Below are positions 52,626 to 61,830 of a stretch of 64,000 bases of DNA, piece after piece; position 1 is the stretch's first letter; the number at the start of each line of letters is the position of its first letter. This DNA comes from Brevibacillus antibioticus (GTDB taxonomy: Bacteria > Bacillota > Bacilli > Brevibacillales > Brevibacillaceae), in the NCBI RefSeq assembly GCF_005217615.1, contig NZ_SZNK01000001.1, forward strand, positions 2,065,501-2,129,500. Direction: 5' to 3'. The position numbers were made by a program, and so were the translations under genes. The notes under the pieces are model-generated. The model was not told the DNA's origin. It saw nothing but the letters and a program-made list of their open reading frames with translations, and searched no databases.

Positions 52626-53489
52626 TTATAATTGCTCGATCCTCGATTCGATCTCGCCAATATTTATAGGAACATTTACCTTTATTTCGGAAGTTCGCAA
52701 ATAATCGACAACTTCGCCTTTCGCGTTATACAGCTCAAATTTGATAAGAATACCAGCATCTTTATCAACCCAGAATCGAAAAGTATCCGCATTTTGTTTT
52801 TTAGAAGCACTCTTGTTTAAAGTACCTTTCATCACAATCGCATTTCGCCCGAGCAGCTTTTCGTTGTCTTTTTCTATATCCCATTTGTCCAAATCTCCTG
52901 CAAAATTAGATGCGATTTCATATGGAAATAGGGAGGTTTGGGCTAATCCGATAGGAGGTCGCTCTCGATAGTATGCGATAGATTCGTTGTTTGCGTTTTT
53001 TTGATAGGCTTCCGTTGGTGTTAATGTTCCTTTACTTGTTGGTAGTTGATACTTTTTTTCCCGAACCGCTTTATTCACTTCATCTACAGACCATACCTTC
53101 TCGTCCTTATAATAAATGGTTTGTTCTTTCGTCTTAACACCTTTTTCGTTCATCACGAATACAGTGCTGAAACCTGCTTGTGGGGAAACCTTGTATTCAA
53201 CTAACTTCGTATATCCATTTCTAAGCATCTCAAACTTTCCTTCTGCTGTCTCAAAATGATCAATAGTATTGATAAGCTTTGTCAATACGTCTTCTTTTGT
53301 CATTTGGCTAGGTGTTGCATATTGCATTGTGGGGACGTATATATTCTTTTCATTTTGCTGCACACTGATAGTTTGTTCATTCTTTACTTCTATTTCGCTA
53401 GCTGGTTTCTCGGATGTATGCTGGCTTGTAGATTGGGTACATCCAAGTAACGTCGTCGTAAGTAAAATCAACACTGTTATACGTTTCAT
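52626..53489 (-). CDS. Lipoprotein, LolA-like fold (hypothetical)
   Basis: This 287-residue lipoprotein has an N-terminal signal with lipobox TTLLGC. A Ser/Thr/Glu-rich linker is followed by a beta-rich domain that resembles outer-membrane-lipoprotein-carrier-like proteins of Gram-positives (NTIDHFETAEGKFEM, then FRFWVDKDAGILIKFELY). Such proteins are often anti-sigma or sensor partners; no such partner is next to it. The assignment is by pattern and uncertain. Confidence 0.7.
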   Translation of the reverse strand: MKRITVLILLTTTLLGCTQSTSQHTSEKPASEIEVKNEQTISVQQNEKNIYVPTMQYATPSQMTKEDVLTKLINTIDHFETAEGKFEMLRNGYTKLVEYKVSPQAGFSTVFVMNEKGVKTKEQTIYYKDEKVWSVDEVNKAVREKKYQLPTSKGTLTPTEAYQKNANNESIAYYRERPPIGLAQTSLFPYEIASNFAGDLDKWDIEKDNEKLLGRNAIVMKGTLNKSASKKQNADTFRFWVDKDAGILIKFELYNAKGEVVDYLRTSEIKVNVPINIGEIESRIEQL

Positions 53490-53578
53490 TTAGTTCCCTC
53501 CAAATTTATTATTTTGCTCAGTAAAGTGTACTTATCATGGACTTTTCACAGCTTGAAAGATCTAATTATATTCTATAT

Positions 53579-53794
53579 CTATTTGAACAGACCTGTTGCT
53601 TCTCCCTGGAAAGGTGTATTAGTATCGGACTGAAAGGTTTCAGGCGTAGGTATCGTGATATCTCTCTGATCTTCTGGATTGCTCAATTCATAAGCCTTTG
53701 ATCCGTTCGCTAACCAGTCCTTATCTTCTTCGTGGACATAGATTGTGTCAAATTGTCCATGGTTGCCAATTGTCAATACCAAGAACAGTATCAA
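53579..53794 (-). CDS. Small hypothetical ORF, possibly a gene fragment
   Basis: A 71-codon frame opens at a TTG directly after an in-frame TGA. It begins with a short hydrophobic stretch (ILFLVLTIG), then a polar, acidic tail ending GEATGLFK. No convincing ribosome binding site is seen. The 53490-53947 gap holds nothing else recognisable apart from the terminator at 53898. It may be a small protein or the end of a decayed gene. Confidence 0.3.
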   Translation of the reverse strand: MILFLVLTIGNHGQFDTIYVHEEDKDWLANGSKAYELSNPEDQRDITIPTPETFQSDTNTPFQGEATGLFK

Positions 53795-53897
53795 TCAGGA
53801 TCTCTTTCTCATTGCATATCAGTAAGAAGGAATAAACTTTTTCCCAAAGCCTGTATTCACTGATGCGTATGTATGTTCATCTGGGTGGTAACAGATA

Positions 53898-53934
53898 CAA
53901 AAAAGGGACCCAGTGCGACAGGTCCCTTTCTTTT
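53898..53934 (-). terminator. Rho-independent terminator of the DMT transporter gene
   Basis: AAAGGGACC pairs with GGTCCCTTT around a 10-base loop; T-runs follow in both directions. Confidence 0.8.
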
Positions 53935-53947
53935 GGGCTAACAAACT

Positions 53948-54835
53948 CTATACCGATTTCGATGGCTGAACAGCTTGTTTCTTTTGAACACTAGCAACAA
54001 TCACACCCACGACGATTAACAAGGAGCCTCCCACTTGAATCGACGTCACCTGTGAGCCAAGCAGTAAAAACCCAACTAGCATCGCTACAAAAGGCTGCAA
54101 GTTAAGGAAAATAGCGGCTTTGCCCGTCCCTACCACTTTTAATTGTTGATTCCAGACGATTCCACATATTCCTTGCATGAGGATCGCGGTCAAAATGAGC
54201 ATCGCCCATGCCCACATTTCGTGGCTGATCTGCGCCCCTGGCTCGATCGTCAACAGCGCCGCTGGTGTCAAAAACAAAGTACCAACCGTTGTCGAGTAAA
54301 CCGTGGCAATAAACGGTTGCAAGGTTTGCGTCAGTTTGCGAATGATGATCATGGATGACGAGAATGTGACCATGGCAATCACAATGAGAAAGACTCCCTT
54401 GGAAATCGAGAGTCCAGCCCCAATACCGACTACGAAGAATGTTCCCAGTAGAGCCAAGCCAGATCCCATTTTCATCCGCAATGTAAACTGTTCCTTCAAA
54501 AACAAAGAGGCTAGCACACCGGTGACGATTGGCGACAAGGAAAGAATCAACGATGCCGTTGTCGCGTCTGTCGTCAAGAGCCCGTTGAAATACGCCGTTT
54601 GGTTCGCCAGCGTCCCGATTAATCCGAGCAATACAAGAAATCCTAGCTCACGAGCGGTGATTTTTACGAATTTTTTGGTCAGCCACGCGTAAATGATCAG
54701 AAACATAGATGTGAAAAGCAAGCGAACATCTGCCAAAAACAGCGGTGGAAACTCTTTAACTAGCATGCTTCCGAACACAAAATTACTGCCCCACAGCGTT
54801 ACACAAAAAAGCAACAGCAAGTACGACCGAATCAT
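53948..54835 (-). CDS. EamA/DMT-superfamily transporter
   Basis: This 295-residue inner-membrane protein has ten predicted transmembrane helices in two EamA repeats. The first repeat includes LLLFCVTLWGSNFVFG, the second an internal SLLIVVGVIVA near the C-terminus. These exporters move small metabolites such as amino acids; the substrate is unknown. The ATG at 54835 has GAAGGA upstream and begins at the usual family position. It is monocistronic. Confidence 0.88.
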   Translation of the reverse strand: MIRSYLLLLFCVTLWGSNFVFGSMLVKEFPPLFLADVRLLFTSMFLIIYAWLTKKFVKITARELGFLVLLGLIGTLANQTAYFNGLLTTDATTASLILSLSPIVTGVLASLFLKEQFTLRMKMGSGLALLGTFFVVGIGAGLSISKGVFLIVIAMVTFSSSMIIIRKLTQTLQPFIATVYSTTVGTLFLTPAALLTIEPGAQISHEMWAWAMLILTAILMQGICGIVWNQQLKVVGTGKAAIFLNLQPFVAMLVGFLLLGSQVTSIQVGGSLLIVVGVIVASVQKKQAVQPSKSV

Positions 54836-54936
54836 GATTGTTCCTTCTTTCACCCGATGCATTATTCTTCCGTTAGCTATCGTACAAGAGAGTGAGAAAA
54901 AAGTCCATGAGCTGATCTGCTATTGTTTGATGAAAA

Positions 54937-55653
54937 TTATCCTTTTTTCATCAATTCAGCAACTTCCTCGACATAAACCCATTCTGACATCCCTAGTTTC
55001 CAAACTTGTAACTTCGCCGTGTCAACCTGCCCCATTTCAATCACCCAATGAATATCGTTATTCCGCAAAGGATACAGCGGCATCCCATTCTCGACCAACA
55101 TCCATTTATCATGATACGTCCGGACGGTAGGAATTCGCCCTATGTGATTATAAGATTGATCGTAATGATACATAATTGGGTTATTTGTCACCAATAGCGA
55201 TGCCATATAAACATAAAAATCTTCCAGAACCTCTGTGAGGATATTTGACCTTCTGGATTGAAATATATGGTCAGGTCTGAACTGAATGTAGCAAACCTCA
55301 TCAACTGCCGATGTAGCTTGAGCGTATTGTGACCATGTCAAATACGATGGATCGAGATTCATTTGACCTGATCGCCAATAAATCCCTTTCGAGCTAAGCA
55401 AAATCTCCTCCTTTGCCCTATTAAAAATATACCTATTGGAATAGAAAGCAAGAATAGATTCCCCGTCTGCTATGCCATAATATTTATCGATCAACTTTAG
55501 ATGTTTTGAAGATAATCTTGTACTCGAAATAAAATCAAAATCCTTGCCATAGCGATTGCACAATGCTTCCATGTACGCAATATCGAGATTTACGTTCTCT
55601 TCTGATTTTTGAATTTGATTATTTTCTTCCTGTATATTGTAATGATATTTCAT
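54937..55653 (-). CDS. Hypothetical protein, third gene of the AAA-TPR operon
   Basis: This 238-residue soluble protein has a strong AAAGGAGGT site and starts inside the last 35 bases of the TPR gene, so it is translationally linked to it. It is rich in Tyr and Trp and predicted mixed alpha/beta. The middle (GESILAFYSNRYIFNRAKEEILLSSKGIYW, seen in pieces) looks like a PH-like or DUF4178-type barrel: a strand-turn-strand with I-x-x-S-x-x-G-I-x-W. The C-terminal 60 residues (DIHWVIEMGQ, then VWKLGMSEWVYVEEV) resemble GYF_2-like repeats. I cannot name a family. An adaptor role is inference. Confidence 0.65.
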   Translation of the reverse strand: MKYHYNIQEENNQIQKSEENVNLDIAYMEALCNRYGKDFDFISSTRLSSKHLKLIDKYYGIADGESILAFYSNRYIFNRAKEEILLSSKGIYWRSGQMNLDPSYLTWSQYAQATSAVDEVCYIQFRPDHIFQSRRSNILTEVLEDFYVYMASLLVTNNPIMYHYDQSYNHIGRIPTVRTYHDKWMLVENGMPLYPLRNNDIHWVIEMGQVDTAKLQVWKLGMSEWVYVEEVAELMKKG

Positions 55654-56890
55654 CTTTACCTCCTTTCAGGAAATTCCTTACTTTTAAGTAGATAAATTGA
55701 ATTATCGCAGGACTATTCTTAATAACCAAGCACGGATAAATAATTAGCCAAATAATCAACTTATAAATCGGTTTTATGCCCCAGTAAATAAAATTAATAA
55801 CAAAACTTCCACTTTCAGATATTCTATCTATCCAATTTTGAATATGCTCATTATCCAGAAAAATGGTATTACATCTCCGAAAATGCTCAAGGGCCTCTTT
55901 ATACTCCAAATTGTCATAAAGAATCTTCCCATAGCTAAGATTCATTTCAAGATCATTCGGATTTAATTTCAAATAGGCTTTTATTTCTTTTCTAGGTTCA
56001 TTTTCCCCAAAATGAAATAATATTTTGATCAGCCGAAGGTGATGAACCTGACTTTTCGGATACAACTGCACAATACGTCTGTGAAGACTTTTGATTTGAA
56101 CAGCATAAATAGCACCATATTTATCGATTTCACCCTCTTTATCCATATATTGAGCTATTTCTAATGCTGTACTATCTTCGGGATTAATAGTTAGTGCCAA
56201 ATGTACCAGCTTTTTTGCTTCATCTTTTCTTCCTAAAAAATATTGCAACTTACCGTACACTACATAATACTTCACAAATTGAGGGTTCAAAGCCAGAGTG
56301 GTTTTAAAGGCATCTTCGGCTTCCTCAAACATACACAAACGAAGGTATGTGAAACCTAACAGGCCATGCATTGACGCACTATCTGGCATGAGTTTCATCC
56401 CGGTCTGTAATAGTTCAACAATTGTGTCAAGTTCAAGCTTATATTCTTCTAAAATCGTCGGGTGTTTTATCCCCGTAAAAATAAAGGAATCACCGTGTTT
56501 ATCCTGAACTTTGGCATTCAAAGTAGTAGCAAGATCCAAATAATGAAACCCCTTATTTGAATTGATTTCAATTGCTTTTTTCCCATGAAAGATCGCTTCC
56601 TCAAATTGATACAGCCCTCGATATAACAGTCCCAATAAACAATGTACTTTGTCGTCTTCGGGATACAAGCTAACCAGACGTTTGAGGAGTTGCGCTCCAT
56701 CTTCATCTTGGCCTAAATAATAATGCGCCCAACCGGCCTGTAATGTCCCATCATAATGATCTGGAACATGACGCATTAATTGACCGTATTCTTCCAGCAC
56801 ATGATCATACTTTCGATTTTCATAAAAAAAGTCCATTCTTTTTATGATCTGTTCTACTTGATTGTCCTTTGTCAAATTCTCGGTCGACAT
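55619..56890 (-). CDS. TPR-repeat protein with a C-terminal membrane segment
   Basis: This 423-residue protein consists of tandem tetratricopeptide repeats over most of its length (for example LLKRLVSLYPEDDKVHCLLG and AFKTTLALNPQFVKYYVVYG). A hydrophobic C-terminal segment (about 370-400, YKLIIWLIIYPCLVI) is probably a membrane anchor. It follows the AAA+ gene by 30 bases and overlaps the next gene. Such a protein could anchor the ATPase at the membrane; this is inference. Confidence 0.8.
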   Translation of the reverse strand: MSTENLTKDNQVEQIIKRMDFFYENRKYDHVLEEYGQLMRHVPDHYDGTLQAGWAHYYLGQDEDGAQLLKRLVSLYPEDDKVHCLLGLLYRGLYQFEEAIFHGKKAIEINSNKGFHYLDLATTLNAKVQDKHGDSFIFTGIKHPTILEEYKLELDTIVELLQTGMKLMPDSASMHGLLGFTYLRLCMFEEAEDAFKTTLALNPQFVKYYVVYGKLQYFLGRKDEAKKLVHLALTINPEDSTALEIAQYMDKEGEIDKYGAIYAVQIKSLHRRIVQLYPKSQVHHLRLIKILFHFGENEPRKEIKAYLKLNPNDLEMNLSYGKILYDNLEYKEALEHFRRCNTIFLDNEHIQNWIDRISESGSFVINFIYWGIKPIYKLIIWLIIYPCLVIKNSPAIIQFIYLKVRNFLKGGKDEISLQYTGRK

Positions 56891-56920
56891 TTATCCATCC
56901 CCCTGAACTAATGATGAAGA

Positions 56921-58192
56921 CTATATCAACCTACCGAACTGCCTGATATAATGCTCCACATCGTTATACAACCCGCTTTGATTGGAGTATTTCACGTAAT
57001 TTTTGGCCGTTTGCAACCACTCTATTGTGGTAGGCTTTACCACCTGTAGAGTATTCTCCATATCCTTCATCATGATGGGCCGCTCTACGCCTGAGTCGAG
57101 GATTTCTTCGAGAACCGCTTCCGTAGCTCGTTCGATCACATTTTCAATATCTGCTCCTGAGAAAAATTCGGTCGCTTTTGCCAGTGTATAGGTATCGATG
57201 TCCTTCGAGAAACGACCCTTTAGTTTTAACTCAAAAATTTGCTTACGCGCTTCCAGGTCAGGTGGTGCTACGAACACTAATCGGTCAAAACGGCCTGGGC
57301 GTTTCAACGCATGATCTACGTCCCATGGCATATTCGTGGCTCCGATAATAAGCACTTGATCTGTACTCGTATCAATGCCCTCCATTTCAGTTAGAAACGT
57401 ATCGATAACACCCCTCATATAACTACTAGAAGACTTGGACCGACTGTAGCCGATCGTATCAATCTCATCAAAAAACATGATACTCGGTTTTTGTGCACGA
57501 GCTTTTTCAAACATCGCCTTCAGATTTTGTTCGCTTACGCCGATATATGGGTCTAACACGTCTGTGATATGTATTGGAAAGAAGTTAGCTTTGCATTCTC
57601 CAGCAGTCGCGCGAGTAATAAAAGTTTTTCCGCAACCAGGAGGTCCATAGAGAAGTACTCCTCCACCGATCTTCTTCCGAAATTTCGAGAATAGTCCTTG
57701 GTTGAAAAACGGGCTAATGATTCTGATTTGGATCGTTTTTTTCAACTCCACCAATCCCGCTACATCTGCAAAAGTTACCTTGTTTAAGCTTGTAATTTCA
57801 GTCGGTTCTGGTTTCTGACCCCCATCAATAACTTGAAAGCCTGGATTGTTTTTTATCGAATAGGTATAGGTTTCACTTCCGTCACACGTCTCATCTGAGA
57901 CCACTTCTTCGTTTTGGTCATTGTTTAACGGGTCTTCTGTATTACGAATGATTGGACCTAAGCTTCTTTCGCTTGTGCTTTGTTGTAATTGCTGAGTCGA
58001 TGTAGTTAATTCTTGCAGAAGGTTATTTCTGAGTTCGTGATCATCGCCGCAATATGTCAGCCCTTTAGAGAATGCACTTATCGCTTCTAGCCAGCGGCTG
58101 TTACTCGCTAATTCCTTCCCTAGCCAATAAAAAGTTGTGGCATCCTCTGGTTGTCTTTCGGAAAGCTGTTGAAGCCATTCTATTTTTTCCAT
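56921..58192 (-). CDS. AAA+ ATPase of the Cdc48/FtsH/spastin type with N-terminal TPR-like region
   Basis: This is a 423-residue protein. Residues 1-50 form a TPR-like helical hairpin (FYWLGKELASNSRWLEAISA), then a flexible linker (about 60-130). The classical AAA domain has Walker A GPPGCGKT (183-190), Walker B MFFDEID (239-245) and arginine finger region RPGRFDR. No protease domain follows, so it is a stand-alone remodelling ATPase. The ATG at 58192 has AAAGGAG upstream. It heads a three-gene operon with the TPR protein and the 238-residue protein. Confidence 0.85.
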   Translation of the reverse strand: MEKIEWLQQLSERQPEDATTFYWLGKELASNSRWLEAISAFSKGLTYCGDDHELRNNLLQELTTSTQQLQQSTSERSLGPIIRNTEDPLNNDQNEEVVSDETCDGSETYTYSIKNNPGFQVIDGGQKPEPTEITSLNKVTFADVAGLVELKKTIQIRIISPFFNQGLFSKFRKKIGGGVLLYGPPGCGKTFITRATAGECKANFFPIHITDVLDPYIGVSEQNLKAMFEKARAQKPSIMFFDEIDTIGYSRSKSSSSYMRGVIDTFLTEMEGIDTSTDQVLIIGATNMPWDVDHALKRPGRFDRLVFVAPPDLEARKQIFELKLKGRFSKDIDTYTLAKATEFFSGADIENVIERATEAVLEEILDSGVERPIMMKDMENTLQVVKPTTIEWLQTAKNYVKYSNQSGLYNDVEHYIRQFGRLI

Positions 58193-58335
58193 GATTAAAC
58201 TACTCCTTTTGTAACATAAAAATAAAAGCAACCATTCTAACCAGTTATTTACACATAATCTTTTAATCGGTATTTCTGCGTTTTTATACAGGGGTAATAA
58301 GACCTAGTTCTTATTACTTATTCAAAAGTGTAAAA

Positions 58336-58382
58336 AAGGACAAAAAACAGAGATCTTTTTTCGATCTCATGTCTTTTGTCCT
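58336..58382 (-). terminator. Rho-independent terminator of the OatA-like gene
   Basis: AGGACAAAA and TTTTGTCCT arms plus an inner GAGATC/GATCTC stem form a long hairpin that ends in T-runs on the minus strand. Confidence 0.75.
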
Positions 58383-58388
58383 CTTGTT

Positions 58389-60467
58389 TCAATTCACTAT
58401 TTCCGTTGAACTAACTTCAGGCCCTTCTGCTTCCAATACTGAATTGTGTGTATCAATCTGCCCTGCCTCTTCTACTGCCGACTTTTTCTCTTTCTCTTCC
58501 TCTTTCACTTCCGGCTTCTTCTCTGGCTCCGTCGGCGCGATTGCACTCGCCACGAGTGCCGCGTATTTTTGCGAGCCTTCCTTATTCGGGTGAACACCGT
58601 CTTTGTAAAAGTAAGAGCTTTGCCCTTCACTTGCCGCATACCAATCCACAAGAACGACATGCGGATGGGCTGTAGCCGTTTCCGCCAGCATCTTATTCAC
58701 GACGCTTTCCCACGGTTTAGGTACGCGAGAATTGACGAGAATGATTTGCTCTACACCATCCAGTGATTGCAGTAGCTTGTCGAGCTGTCCTTTACTAAAT
58801 GCGCCGTTCGAGCCTAATTCAATCACGACGCGATTTCCCAATTGACCTTTTGCCTTGAGCTGCGCAATTACGTCAGGAGCTTTCGACATTTGCCTTCCGA
58901 TTTTGGCATCCACGACGATCCCTGGCAATAGTTTCTCCAGATAAGGAGCCACATCGAGCATGACAGAGTCACCAATTACAGTGATCCCTTTACCGGAGCC
59001 TATCGCTTTGATCGGTTCCTGTTTTTGGTCAGGCTGTTTGGAAGCATTCGAATCTTTCTGCTTCTCTACAGGCTTCTGCTTTTGTGCATTGTTATTTGGC
59101 TTCGGTTTTGCCGGTGGAGTAGCTGGTTTTTGGACCGTCTCTGACTTCTTGTCTTCGATTGGCACCTCAGGACCATGGGGCTTGTCGGGGACCTTTGTCT
59201 CGGTGACCGCCTCCGTTGATTGTGGCTGCGTCACATTTCCAGCGGTCGCATCTGACGTAAGCGAAGCGATCCCATAATACGTGACACAAAGAGCGATCGC
59301 GCAACCAGTTGCCAATACACGGTTTAACCGTTTTGTTTTCTGCCCAACCTTATTGGAGCGATGCCAGATCCTGCCTAATGCACCGTGACGAATAGGCTCT
59401 TCGAGATATTTAAATGACAACGATGCCAGCAAAATGCTTGCGAGGAGCTGCAAAACCGCTCCAGGTACCGCCATCCACTCCCTTTCCGCTAAAAACGGAT
59501 TCGTCCAAACGATAACAGGGTAATGCCACAAATAAATACCGTAAGATCGAACACCAATCCAACGCAGTGGCTTGCAGCCCATCCACTTCGCCAAGCTACT
59601 TGCCGGATGTGCGAGTACGGCGACCAGTACGGCACTGACGACAGACAAAAGGACGAGCCCGCCCTCATACAAATAATCATCATATTGATTCGTGTTCCAA
59701 ATGCTGTACAAAAGAATTCCTAAGCTCAAGAGACCGCTTAGATCAAGCGTAATTCGCGCTTTTTGTGAAATGTTCGCCGTAAGGAAGCGACTCGGCCACA
59801 TCATGGCGAGTGCGGCACCGATCAATAACCCGAATGCCCGTGTGTCCGTTCCGTAATAAACACGGCTCGGATCAAGACCTGGCTCATACAAAACGACCAT
59901 GGAGATGGCGGATAGTGCAGCCAGCACCAAAGTAATGATCATGATTGGCCCCCTGCGCTTCAGGAAGCGGAGTCCCAGCGCAAGTAACAGCGGCCAAACG
60001 ACATAGAACTGTTCTTCTACTGCCAATGACCACAGATGGCCTAATGGTGAAGGTGGACCGAATTTTTCAAAATAAGAGACGTCATGAAAGACCAGCCACC
60101 AGTTACTTACGTACAGAACGGCTGCTCCTACATCTCCGCGGATGGTTACGAACTGGGCTGGCGAAAAGATGGCTACCCCTGCCATAACCACAAACAGCAT
60201 AAGGAACAAGGCTGGAAGCAATCTTCTGGCTCGGCGCAACCAAAAGTCTTTCATGTCGAGTCTGCCATTCCGATTCCATTCTGCAATTAATAAATCTGTA
60301 ATCAAATATCCCGATAAAACGAAGAAAATACCGACACCCAACAATCCCCCGGGTGCCCAATCGTAATTCAAGTGATAAATAATGACTGCGAGTACCGCCA
60401 GCGCACGAAGCCCGTCGATCCCAGCCATGTAGCGGCTGCTGCTTACGCCTTTGATCGGCTCAGGCAT
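58389..60467 (-). CDS. OatA-like membrane O-acyltransferase with SGNH domain
   Basis: This 692-residue protein combines an N-terminal acyltransferase-3 domain (about ten transmembrane helices; family motif MAGIDGLRALAVLAVIIYHL seen in pieces) with a low-complexity linker rich in Lys, Gln, Pro and Glu (about 425-505). An extracytoplasmic SGNH hydrolase domain follows (GDSV serine near residue 515; the later DGVH Asp-His). OatA-type proteins O-acetylate peptidoglycan or other wall glycans. The ATG at 60467 has AGGAGG about 8 bases upstream. Confidence 0.9.
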   Translation of the reverse strand: MPEPIKGVSSSRYMAGIDGLRALAVLAVIIYHLNYDWAPGGLLGVGIFFVLSGYLITDLLIAEWNRNGRLDMKDFWLRRARRLLPALFLMLFVVMAGVAIFSPAQFVTIRGDVGAAVLYVSNWWLVFHDVSYFEKFGPPSPLGHLWSLAVEEQFYVVWPLLLALGLRFLKRRGPIMIITLVLAALSAISMVVLYEPGLDPSRVYYGTDTRAFGLLIGAALAMMWPSRFLTANISQKARITLDLSGLLSLGILLYSIWNTNQYDDYLYEGGLVLLSVVSAVLVAVLAHPASSLAKWMGCKPLRWIGVRSYGIYLWHYPVIVWTNPFLAEREWMAVPGAVLQLLASILLASLSFKYLEEPIRHGALGRIWHRSNKVGQKTKRLNRVLATGCAIALCVTYYGIASLTSDATAGNVTQPQSTEAVTETKVPDKPHGPEVPIEDKKSETVQKPATPPAKPKPNNNAQKQKPVEKQKDSNASKQPDQKQEPIKAIGSGKGITVIGDSVMLDVAPYLEKLLPGIVVDAKIGRQMSKAPDVIAQLKAKGQLGNRVVIELGSNGAFSKGQLDKLLQSLDGVEQIILVNSRVPKPWESVVNKMLAETATAHPHVVLVDWYAASEGQSSYFYKDGVHPNKEGSQKYAALVASAIAPTEPEKKPEVKEEEKEKKSAVEEAGQIDTHNSVLEAEGPEVSSTEIVN

Positions 60468-61122
60468 GCTGGTGGCCTCCTGTCGTTGCATATTGGCGAG
60501 TGTTTAATTCGTTCTGATTATTGATTCTTTTTGTACTCATCTTCCTTTTTAATTTTTTTTGGTGACTCTTCGTGCTCGCCATGCAAAACATCTGCATTCT
60601 CCCCTTTTATTTCCGTTCTGTTTTTATCCTTTGGTGTTGGGGGCAGTCATTACACATCGGGAATTGCGTGCTCTATGAATGCAAAAACCCCTGTTTCTGG
60701 AATCGTGGAGAAAACGGGGTTGGTCTCGTTCATTATCTTTTTTGGAAAATGAATTCTTCCCATCATCGTTGCCCGTATTCAGGATGTGATGAACTACTCA
60801 CTGTCTCGTTGTTTTCCGTTCGCTTACTCCCTTATATATGCATCACACCTTCCTTATAATAGATGGTCTCACAAGGAAATTACCCGGTCCTTGTCTAACG
60901 CGAAACTCTGGTTGAATCGTTGTTTGTAACCTGATTATATGACGGTTTCGGGGGATAACTCGTTACAAACTGTTTACATTCTGATGATGTTTTTGCCCGG
61001 TAAAAACGCGGAACAAAAAAAAGCTGCTGGTATACCTTTCCCCATCAGCTTCACGATTGTAGATCATCGCAGACCACCACTGTCAGATGCAAAATGCAAC
61101 GTGTTTACTTGTCACAAAAGAA

Positions 61123-61320
61123 TTACTGATCAACAGCCTGCATCAGTTCGTAAATTTTGCGAGTTGTATTGACATTCCTGATTGTCATTTGTTGATAAAC
61201 CTCTGAGCCAATAAGTTTCTGCATGGTGCCATGCCAAATCCAAAAGCTAGTATGTATAACGTCTTCCAATCTGTGAGGAATCCTTGCTATTGAATCGGTA
61301 TCCCCCAAGGAAAGCGACAT
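61123..61320 (-). CDS. Small hypothetical ORF
   Basis: A 65-residue frame from an ATG encodes a protein-like, mixed-charge sequence (SIARIPHRLEDVIHTSFWIW, then TRKIYELMQAVDQ). The upstream site (GGGG, 14 bases away) is weak and there is no recognised family. It lies in a gene-poor stretch between 60468 and 61439 where I saw no other supported gene. Confidence 0.3.
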   Translation of the reverse strand: MSLSLGDTDSIARIPHRLEDVIHTSFWIWHGTMQKLIGSEVYQQMTIRNVNTTRKIYELMQAVDQ

Positions 61321-61384
61321 CAACCACGGTTATTCCCCTATCACTACCATTTTCGCCAATTGAAACGGGAAACACAAGACAAAA

Positions 61385-61425
61385 ATAAAATCCCCATCGA
61401 TTACCAGCACCGACGAGGATTTTGC
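61385..61425 (-). terminator. Rho-independent terminator
   Basis: AAAATCC and GGATTTT arms, with inner ATCG/CGA pairing, are followed on the minus strand by TTATTTTT. It follows the small membrane-protein gene at 61440. Confidence 0.65.
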
Positions 61426-61439
61426 TTGATTATTCAAAT

Positions 61440-61676
61440 TTAAATATGATGAGTAAACAAATAATGTAAGAAAAAACCACCACTGACAACCGCAATCGCC
61501 ATGCATACGATGCCACTTTTCACCCGTTCGGAGAGCAATCGCATAAATCCAAGACAGAAAAAGACTCCTGTGACCAAAAAATAAGCGACTCCAACCCAAA
61601 AAACATTCCAAGGCAAGCTCGCAAAATCTACGTTACCCAAACGTGAACACCATCCCTGTCCGATTCTACTGATCAC
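61440..61676 (-). CDS. Small membrane protein (two transmembrane segments)
   Basis: The frame gives up to 78 residues from a GTG; a TTG further in (before GNVDF) is another possible start. Two hydrophobic helices are clear: VFWVGVAYFLVTGVFF and GIVCMAIAVVSGGFFLHYLF. A terminator follows directly, which supports a real gene. No family is recognised. Confidence 0.5.
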   Translation of the reverse strand: MISRIGQGWCSRLGNVDFASLPWNVFWVGVAYFLVTGVFFCLGFMRLLSERVKSGIVCMAIAVVSGGFFLHYLFTHHI

Positions 61677-61830
61677 TTATATGTACGATACTCCATTATA
61701 GCATTTGTTCACGCTTACTTTCCCATTTTTGCAAAATGCGTAACAGAAGTGTCATACATCCTGTCTTCATGTTTTCTACACAATCGTTTGGTACGCTTTC
61801 TCCAACAGCCCAAAGGAGGAAAAAGTACAC

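Noticed and set aside
60531..60859. Plus-strand frames of 73 and 95 codons
   Set aside because: They overlap each other, lack ribosome binding sites, and read as low-complexity Phe/Ser/Cys-rich sequence.
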